Positions 23,983 to 29,376 of a stretch of 29,376 nt of DNA are shown in pieces. The stretch spans positions 1 to 29,376 of the forward strand of contig NZ_CASDOY010000023.1 of assembly GCF_949282365.1 (NCBI RefSeq). The letters run 5' to 3'. Both the position numbers and the translations under genes were made by a program. Under the pieces are notes generated by a model. That model saw nothing but the letters and a program-made list of their open reading frames with translations. It was not told the DNA's origin and ran no database searches. The number at the start of each line of letters is the position of its first letter. The first letter of the stretch is position 1. The stretch is from an uncultured Desulfovibrio sp. (GTDB lineage: Bacteria; Desulfobacterota; Desulfovibrionia; Desulfovibrionales; Desulfovibrionaceae).

Positions 23983-24011
23983 AAAGGCCATCCCCGGCGG
24001 ATGGCCTTTTT
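23983..24011 (+). terminator. Intrinsic terminator of pgk
   Basis: GGCCATCC (23986-23993) pairs with GGATGGCC (23999-24006) around a 5-base loop, with AAA before and T5 after (24007-24011). The symmetry lets it work on both strands. Confidence 0.92.
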
Positions 24012-24317
24012 CCGTCCGCCCGCGCCCGCGCCGGGAACGCCCTTCCGGGCATGGCTCCGGGCTGCTCGCGCATGGCCCGTGCGGAACAGGCCGGGAAAGA
24101 TCAGCCTGCAAAGGGCACTGGGCTCGCCGTGCCGCCCCGCTCCTGCGCGCGGGCTGGCCGGGCGGGCTGGCGCATCCGCAAGGCAATGCCGCGAATCGCC
24201 TCTCCGGCCCGGCGTCTGCCATCCTTCCCTGCCCGCCCGGCGGCACGGCATCGGTCCCCTGTCCGACCGGCCGCGGCCGGGTCTCGCCCCTTCTGCTCCG
24301 CCAACAGCTCCGGCACG

Positions 24318-24346
24318 TTGCGCGTACGGCCCGGCTGGGCTATAAT
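24318..24346 (+). promoter_or_regulatory. Sigma70-type promoter of the methyltransferase gene
   Basis: A perfect TATAAT (24341-24346) lies 17 bases after TTGCGC (24318-24323). The start would be near 24353, giving a leader of about 80 bases. Confidence 0.8.
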
Positions 24347-24431
24347 CAGCATGCGTCGGGGAAGGCACCCCTTCCGCACGGCGTCCGCGGGCTTGTCCCG
24401 CCCCCTCTTTCGTCTTTTTATGGAGGAAAAT

Positions 24432-25205
24432 GTGCGACGTTTTTATCAGGAAAGCTGGCAGGGAATCCCTTTTACGGCATTCTCGCACATTTCTTTTTTC
24501 CATCTGGCGGAACCCAAGTTCTACGCCACCTTCTATGAGGAGCTGTTCCGGCGTTTCAAGAGCTGGGACGACCTGCCCGCCGTCTGGCGGCAGAACAAGC
24601 GCAAGGATGCCCAGTGGCTGGCCGCCCGCCTGCGTGAGCAGGCCGCCCTGCGGCCCGAAGGTTCCGGTCCGCTGCGGGTGCTCTCCATCGGCAGCGGCGT
24701 GGGCTTCATGGAACATTGTCTTGTGGAGGAGATGTCGGAAGACGAGCTGGAGCTGCACGTCAACGAGCCCAGCACCGTCAGCATGCGCTGGCTGCGCCAG
24801 CATGTGCCCAACGAGCGCATGTATATCGGCATTCCTCCGGCCTGCCTGCCGCCGGACGTCTTTTATGATGTCATCTATCTTTCGGCCGTGGACTACAGCA
24901 TCCCCACCCGCGAGCTGCAGCACCTGCTGGGAGAACTGCGGGCCCAGCTCGTGCCCGGCGGCCAGCTGATCTGCCTTTCGGCTTCCCTGCTGCAGGAGGA
25001 CAGCATCATCGGCAGCTTCGTCAATGCCATCAAGATCCTCATCCGTGGCGTGCTGCACTTCATGGGCATCCGCCGCCAGCAGTTCTGGGGCTGGCGCCGC
25101 ACCCGCGACGAATACCGCGAACTCCTCCGCAAGGCGGATTTCCGTCATCTGGAAGACGGCTGGCTGGAAGACGGTTTCGAGACCTACTGGATCCGCGGCT
25201 GCTGA
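24432..25205 (+). CDS. Class I SAM-dependent methyltransferase, substrate unknown
   Basis: The 257-residue protein has a Rossmann-type SAM motif, RVLSIGSGVGFMEHCL (about residues 78-93), then an acidic strand end (HVNEPS) and DVIYLSAVDYSIP where motif IV is expected. The N-terminal part, RRFYQESWQGIPFTAF, is aromatic-rich. No specific substrate family is recognised; methyltransferases of this broad type act on small molecules, lipids or glycans. GTG 24432 is preferred because GGAGG lies 5 bases before it; ATG 24420 is in frame but has no ribosome binding site. It is expressed alone from its own promoter and converges with the FliM-like gene, their stop codons being 22 bases apart. Confidence 0.72.
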   Translation: MRRFYQESWQGIPFTAFSHISFFHLAEPKFYATFYEELFRRFKSWDDLPAVWRQNKRKDAQWLAARLREQAALRPEGSGPLRVLSIGSGVGFMEHCLVEEMSEDELELHVNEPSTVSMRWLRQHVPNERMYIGIPPACLPPDVFYDVIYLSAVDYSIPTRELQHLLGELRAQLVPGGQLICLSASLLQEDSIIGSFVNAIKILIRGVLHFMGIRRQQFWGWRRTRDEYRELLRKADFRHLEDGWLEDGFETYWIRGC

Positions 25206-25227
25206 TCCGGCCCCTTTCCCGCGCGCC

Positions 25228-25995
25228 CTACGTCCCGGAAGCGCCCGCCGCCTCCGGGACCTTTTGTTCCCGTCCCCCGTCTCCCCGCACGTCGGTCAAC
25301 TGCCGGACCAGGCCCTCCGGCAGGCAGAGGCAGAGGTTGCCGGAACGTCCTTCCAGCCCGGCCCGGAACGCCAGTTGCCAGACGGGCTCGTCGTCGGGCG
25401 TCAGCAGGGCCAGCCGCGGCAGGGACAGGCTGCGCCCGCGGCGCAGGGGCCGCGCGCCGGGCCGGACGGCCCGCCCGAAGGCCGCCAGGAAACGCCCGGC
25501 GAATTTGCCCGCCAGCATGGTCTCCAGCGCCGTCAGCGGACGGCCCGCCGGACGCTCGAAACGCCCGGCACCGGCCAGGAAGACCTCCAGCAGGCTGAAG
25601 ACCAGGGCCCTGTCCAGCGCCAGCAGACCGGCCCCGCCCGCGCACGCCGGGCCATCAGGCCCAGCAAGACCATCCGGCTGATCCGTGCCCGCCGTACCAT
25701 CAAGGCTCACGGCGCAGCAGCAGGCCGCCTCCCGGATGCGCTCCGCCGCCTGTCCGAAGGCGCAGAGGCGGACCGGCAGGGGCTCCAGCTCCAGCAGGCG
25801 CCCCCGGTCTTCCTCCATGCTGGCGGCGCACAGGCGGGCGCAGCGCCCGGCCAGGCCGTCCAGCAGGGCCGCCGTCCCGGCGTCCCCGGCCGTCATGGCG
25901 GCCGCGACAGGGGCCGCGACGGGAGCCCTCCCTTCCTTGACCGGCAGGCCGTGCAGGAGGGCGCTGATCTCATCCTGTGAAAGTATGCTGCTCAT
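25228..25995 (-). CDS. FliM-like flagellar switch protein lacking the SpoA domain
   Basis: The 255-residue product starts MSSILSQDEISALLHG, matching the FliM N-terminal CheY-binding peptide (LSQDEIDALL). The following region shows the FliM middle-domain pattern: LLALDRALVFSLLEVFLAG, LTALETMLAGKFAGRFLAAF and the late RSGNLCLCLPEGLV. FliM normally has about 330 residues and ends in a FliN/SpoA domain that builds the C-ring; here the protein stops after the middle domain and a charged tail. Only 22 bases remain before the convergent gene, so no detached SpoA fragment follows. An insert rich in Gly and Asp (about 108-126) is also unusual. It could be a paralogue with an adaptor role or a decayed gene. 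No other flagellar gene is nearby. Confidence 0.7.
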   Translation of the reverse strand: MSSILSQDEISALLHGLPVKEGRAPVAAPVAAAMTAGDAGTAALLDGLAGRCARLCAASMEEDRGRLLELEPLPVRLCAFGQAAERIREAACCCAVSLDGTAGTDQPDGLAGPDGPACAGGAGLLALDRALVFSLLEVFLAGAGRFERPAGRPLTALETMLAGKFAGRFLAAFGRAVRPGARPLRRGRSLSLPRLALLTPDDEPVWQLAFRAGLEGRSGNLCLCLPEGLVRQLTDVRGDGGREQKVPEAAGASGT

Positions 25996-26100
25996 GGGTG
26001 TCGGTTTCCTCTGCTTTGCCTCTGCGGGATGCAAGAACAAGACCAGTGCCGCAGCGGGCCGAGGCTTGCCTTGCCCGGCCGCTTGAGGCAGTGTGGCGGC
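25996..26100. promoter_or_regulatory. Short divergent spacer between FliM-like and ferredoxin/ASKHA genes
   Basis: The 105 bases must contain promoters for both directions, but I cannot identify convincing -35/-10 pairs. GAGGA precedes the FliM-like start on the minus strand. Confidence 0.35.
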
Positions 26101-27792
26101 ATGGAACTCCTTGTCTATCCCCTTTCCCCGGCCGGGGACGCCGCGCATCCCGCCCCCGCCGCGCCGCCGCGCTGCGGGCAGGCCGCAGCGGGCGACGATC
26201 TGGCCCGTGCCGTCTGGCTGCACGGCCTGGCCGAGCCCGTGCCCCTCTGCTCCGGCCTGGGCCGTTGCGGCCGCTGCCGCGTGCGCTTCCTCGATCAGGA
26301 TAGCGTGCCCCCGCCCCTGCCGGAAGAGGAAGACATCCTGGGTCCCGGCCTGCTGGCCCAGGGCTGGCGGCTGGCCTGCCGCCGTCAGATAACTGACGGC
26401 ATGGGGCCGGAACTGCGCCTCGGGGTGCCCGTGCCGGAAAAAATGACGCAGACCGATGCGCGCCCGCCTGTGGCGGGGCAGCGGCCGCGGCGTCTGGCCC
26501 TGGCGGTGGATCTGGGCACCACCTCCCTTTACTGGCGCCTGCTGGCCGTGCCCGATGGGGACGGGGACGGAGGGACGGACGGGGCGCAGGATGCCGACAG
26601 CTTTGCCCGCCTCCGCCGTCCGGCGGCGCCCGCCCCTGTCCTGGCGGCAGGACACGGACTCAACCCGCAGGCCGGCGCGGGCGCGGACGTCATGTCCCGT
26701 CTGGCCGTGGCCCGGGACCCCGGGGGACGCTCCCGTCTTTCCCGTCTGGTGCGCGACCATCTGGAGGCCCTGTTGCGACGGCAGACCGCCGCCCTGCCCG
26801 GCGTGCCTGTGGCGCGTCTGGTGCTGGCCGCCAATACGGCCATGACGGACATTTTTCTGGACCGGGACGTCAGCGGCCTGTGCGCCGCGCCCTACCGGCG
26901 CAGCCATGCGGGCGGCGCCTGCCTGCGGGAGGACGGCCTGCCGCCCCTGCTGGTCCCGCCCCTGCCCGCGCCCTTCGTGGGCGGCGACATCAGCGCCGGG
27001 CTGCTCCATCTGCTGGCCCAAGGCCTGCCGCGCCCGCTGGTGCTGGCCGACCTGGGCACCAACGGCGAACTGGCCCTGGTGGACAGGCAGGGCCGCCTCT
27101 GGCTCACCAGCGTGCCCCTGGGCCCGGCCCTGGAAGGCATCGGCCCGGAATGCGGCCGCATGGCCGGGCCGGGCAGCATCACCCGTTTCGGGCTCACGCC
27201 CCTGGGGCTGGCCTGCCACGGCACGGACGGCCCGCTGGACGACGGGGCGGACGTGCGCGGCATCAGCGCCACGGGCTATCTTTCCCTGCTGGCCCTGCTG
27301 CTGCGTCTGGGCTGTCTGGATGCGGACGGGCATTTTTGCGTCCCTTCCTCGCCGCTGGCCCGGCGCGTGGCCCCGGCCCCGCAGCAGGCGCGCACCGGCC
27401 CGCGCCTGCCCCTGCCCCACGGCCAGTGGCTGGCCGCCGCCGACGTGGAAGAACTGCTCAAGGTCAAGGCCGCCTTTTCCCTGGCTCTGGAGGTCCTGCT
27501 GCGGGCCGCGGACCTCTCGCCCGCCGACGTGGCCTGTCTGGCCCTGGCCGGGGCCCTGGGCCAGCATTGCCCGCCCGCCTGTCTGGAAGAACTGGGCTTT
27601 TTGCCCTCCGGCATGGGCAGCCGGGTGCGGGCCGTGGGCAATAGCTCGCTGGAGGGCGCCTGCCTGCTGGCCGCCGACCCCGGACGCCTGGCCGCCCTGG
27701 CGGACTGGTGCGCCGCGGCCCGGCTCGTCCCTGTGGCGGAAGATCCCGGTTTCCATGCCGCTTACCTGCGCCATATGCGCTTTGGAGTCTGA
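26101..27792 (+). CDS. 2Fe-2S ferredoxin/ASKHA (DUF4445) protein, RACo-like
   Basis: The 563-residue protein has an N-terminal plant-type ferredoxin domain whose four cluster ligands are Cys50, Cys56, Cys59 (CSGLGRCGRCRV) and Cys93 (LACRRQI). From about residue 131 a DUF4445/ASKHA ATPase region starts with LALAVDLGTTSL and includes the family's GLNPQAGAGADVMSRL, ANTAMTDIFL, LADLGTNGELALV and GPALEGIGPECGRMAGPGSI. This architecture is that of reductive activators of corrinoid proteins, which use ATP to drive a low-potential electron onto an inactive cobalt(II) cofactor. Its own target is not visible: no corrinoid protein or methyltransferase cofactor gene is nearby. ATG 26101 begins the ferredoxin fold; upstream ATG 26029 would add unrelated residues. 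The next gene starts at the base after its stop codon. Confidence 0.85.
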   Translation: MELLVYPLSPAGDAAHPAPAAPPRCGQAAAGDDLARAVWLHGLAEPVPLCSGLGRCGRCRVRFLDQDSVPPPLPEEEDILGPGLLAQGWRLACRRQITDGMGPELRLGVPVPEKMTQTDARPPVAGQRPRRLALAVDLGTTSLYWRLLAVPDGDGDGGTDGAQDADSFARLRRPAAPAPVLAAGHGLNPQAGAGADVMSRLAVARDPGGRSRLSRLVRDHLEALLRRQTAALPGVPVARLVLAANTAMTDIFLDRDVSGLCAAPYRRSHAGGACLREDGLPPLLVPPLPAPFVGGDISAGLLHLLAQGLPRPLVLADLGTNGELALVDRQGRLWLTSVPLGPALEGIGPECGRMAGPGSITRFGLTPLGLACHGTDGPLDDGADVRGISATGYLSLLALLLRLGCLDADGHFCVPSSPLARRVAPAPQQARTGPRLPLPHGQWLAAADVEELLKVKAAFSLALEVLLRAADLSPADVACLALAGALGQHCPPACLEELGFLPSGMGSRVRAVGNSSLEGACLLAADPGRLAALADWCAAARLVPVAEDPGFHAAYLRHMRFGV

Positions 27793-29376
27793 ATGTCCCC
27801 CATCAAACAGAAAAAAGACAGCGGCACGGCGTCCGCGCGCCGTCCGCAGCCCGCTCCCCGCGAACAGGAACGCCGCAGCTTCCATGACAGCTCCCGCGAA
27901 GGCGGCGGGGACAGGCCGGCGCGCCGTGAAAGCCCGGCCCGGCACCGGCAGTATTCCACCTTTGCCGCTGGACAGGGACCGCAACAACGGCCGCGCCGGG
28001 AAGAGTTCTCCGGCTGGAGCCAGTCCGGGCCCCGACCGCCCCGCGACCAGCGTGAGGGCCGTCCCTCGCCCTGGCGCATGACCGGCGAGCTCCTGCCCGC
28101 CCTGCCGGACGTCGTCCGGCGGGAGCTGGATGCCCTCGGCCAGGCCCTGCGTTCCGTGCGCCCCCTGCGCAGCGCCCACTACCGCGACCTGCCTGCGGAC
28201 ATCGAGGCCCTCTCCCGCCTGCTGACCTGCGAACGCTCCGGCCTCTACCGGCCCTACTGGAGCTCCCCGGCCAGCACCAGCGCCTATCTGTATTATTTCC
28301 TGCCCTGGAACGTGCTGCGTCTGGCGCGCCTGTTCCGGGCCCTGCCCCTGCCCGATCCCCGGCTCTGGCTGGAACAGGGGCAGACGCCCCTGCTGCTGGA
28401 CGGCGGCTCCGGCCCCCTGAGCGTGCCCCTGGCCCTGTGGCTGGCGCGTCCCGAATGGCGGGCCCTGCCTCTGCAGGTGCTGGCCGTGGACAATGCCGTC
28501 CAGCCCATGGAACTGGGCCGGGACATCCTGACCGCCTGGGGCGACATCCTGGACCAGCCGGTGTGGCAGGTCCGGGTGGAGCGCGGTTCACTGGAGCATA
28601 TGCCGCGTCTGGAACGCGCGCTGGCGGACGCGCTGTCCCGGCAGGGACGTCATCTGCGGCCCTGGCTGCTGACGGCGGCCAACGTGCTCAATGAACTGAG
28701 CGCCGAGAGCCGCCGCATGAACCGCGAGGACGACGAAGACGACGAGGGCAGCGGCGGCGTGCGCCGTCTGGAGGCCCTGCTGGACCAGCTGGAGCCCCTG
28801 TGCTGGCCCGCGCCCCTGCATGATGACGACACCGCCAGCGCCGACGCGGCCCTGCTGCCCGCGGCCCTCTTCGTGGAACCCGGTACCCGGCTGGGCGGCA
28901 AGACCATCAGCCGCCTGCGGGACGCGGCCCTGGAGCGCGACCTGCTGCCGCTGGCGCCCTGCTCCCACCGCAGGCCCTGTCCGCTGGCCCATGCCCCGGC
29001 CGATCGCGGCTGGTGCCATTTCACCTTTGATTGCGAAGGCGCGCCGCAATGGCTGCAGGCGCTTTCCTCCGCCGCCGGGCTGGCCAAGAGCGCCCTGAGC
29101 CTGGCGCCCCTGCTGCTGCGGGCCGACCCTGCCGCCGGAGCGGGCCTGACGGAAGAGCTGGACGAGCGGGACGACGAAGCCCCGGATGCGGACAGCGCCC
29201 GCCGCGAAGCCGCCGCCATGCTGCGACATGCGCGGCCCGTGCGCGTGTTTTCCTCGCCCTTCGTGGTGCCGGGCCTGCGCGGCCAGGCCCGCTACGGCTG
29301 TTGCGCCGCCGGTCTGGCCGTGGTTCCCGACGCCGCGGCCCTGCCGTCCGGCGCGGCCGTCACGGCCCGCGCCCAG
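27793..29376 (+). CDS. Rsm22/METTL17-like ribosome-associated methyltransferase-fold protein, 3'-truncated
   Basis: The frame stays open for 528 codons to the window edge. A basic, disordered N-terminal tail (about 1-95, rich in Arg, Pro and Ser) precedes a methyltransferase-like domain with LLLDGGSGPLSVPLALWL (about 195-212), VLAVDNAVQPMELGRDIL and LLTAANVLNEL, as in the Rsm22 family. The Cys pattern CSHRRPCPL then GWCHF (Cys390, Cys396, Cys408) and a later Cys pair (503-504, YGCCAAG) matches the spacing style of the [4Fe-4S] ligands reported for human METTL17. Family members help assemble the mitochondrial or bacterial small ribosomal subunit. Acidic low-complexity inserts lie near 313-320 and 455-465. 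ATG 27793 follows the previous TGA directly, with GGAG 6 bases upstream, so translation is probably coupled. Confidence 0.75.
   Translation, partial: MSPIKQKKDSGTASARRPQPAPREQERRSFHDSSREGGGDRPARRESPARHRQYSTFAAGQGPQQRPRREEFSGWSQSGPRPPRDQREGRPSPWRMTGELLPALPDVVRRELDALGQALRSVRPLRSAHYRDLPADIEALSRLLTCERSGLYRPYWSSPASTSAYLYYFLPWNVLRLARLFRALPLPDPRLWLEQGQTPLLLDGGSGPLSVPLALWLARPEWRALPLQVLAVDNAVQPMELGRDILTAWGDILDQPVWQVRVERGSLEHMPRLERALADALSRQGRHLRPWLLTAANVLNELSAESRRMNREDDEDDEGSGGVRRLEALLDQLEPLCWPAPLHDDDTASADAALLPAALFVEPGTRLGGKTISRLRDAALERDLLPLAPCSHRRPCPLAHAPADRGWCHFTFDCEGAPQWLQALSSAAGLAKSALSLAPLLLRADPAAGAGLTEELDERDDEAPDADSARREAAAMLRHARPVRVFSSPFVVPGLRGQARYGCCAAGLAVVPDAAALPSGAAVTARAQ

Larger units (their letters stand above)
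23911..24431 (+). other. Non-coding spacer between pgk and the methyltransferase gene
   Basis: Apart from the pgk terminator (23983-24011) and a promoter at 24318-24346, no feature is seen. The open frame that continues the methyltransferase gene upstream to 24051 crosses this promoter and is random-looking. Confidence 0.6.

Noticed and set aside
25228..28179. 983-residue minus-strand frame covering the FliM-like gene and antisense to the ASKHA gene
   Set aside because: Only the part from 25995 down resembles a protein family; the upstream portion is antisense to the ferredoxin/ASKHA gene.

Overview
The window is high-GC bacterial DNA from a member of the Desulfovibrionaceae, most likely close to Desulfovibrio desulfuricans or D. 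piger. This rests on gene content and protein sequence, not on any search. A desulfoferrodoxin - rubredoxin - rubredoxin:oxygen oxidoreductase cluster is a hallmark of sulfate reducers, and the 44-residue rubredoxin lacks the same loop that is missing from the 45-residue D. desulfuricans ATCC 27774 protein. Most of the window is core housekeeping DNA with compact genes and well-formed intrinsic terminators.

Layout. 1-999: 3' part of a phosphodiester glycosidase (DUF2233/NAGPA) gene. 1205-3059: oxidative-stress/O2-reduction cluster dfx-rub-roo, ending in a strong terminator. 3383-5395: a radical SAM gene (minus) diverging from a PadR-type regulator and a C_GCAxxG_C_C redox protein (plus); a palindrome sits between the divergent starts and a stray copy of a padR fragment lies downstream. 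5515-8055: minus-strand genes for a DksA/TraR-type zinc finger protein, argD and dut. 8056-9102: about 1 kb without a credible gene, with short tandem repeats. 9103-10440: trmFO. 10920-10996: tRNA-Val(GAC) behind a consensus promoter. 11156-18757: translation cluster thrS-infC-rpmI-rplT-pheS-(small exported protein)-pheT with several structured spacers. 18925-22083: merR-type regulator, rpe, tkt. 22084-22737: structured non-coding DNA. 22738-23910: pgk. 24432-25205: SAM methyltransferase. 25228-25995 (minus): a FliM-like protein lacking the C-terminal SpoA domain. 26101-29376: a ferredoxin/ASKHA protein resembling reductive activators of corrinoid proteins (RACo), directly abutting an Rsm22/METTL17-like ribosome-associated protein that runs off the end.

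How the genes work together. Dfx reduces superoxide, rubredoxin carries electrons and Roo reduces O2 to water, so the first cluster is an oxygen-defence chain. The thrS-to-pheT block supplies two tRNA synthetases, IF3 and ribosomal proteins L35 and L20. Rpe, Tkt and Pgk belong to the pentose-phosphate and glycolytic pathways. The least ordinary parts are the radical SAM/PadR/C_GCAxxG module, the RACo-like/Rsm22-like pair, the truncated FliM, and several structured non-coding elements: the folded element at 22106-22223, the duplicated hairpin with a compensatory base change at 10567-10658, and the IF3 gene with a possible ATA start.

All calls come from reading the sequence. No database search, folding program or expression data were available.
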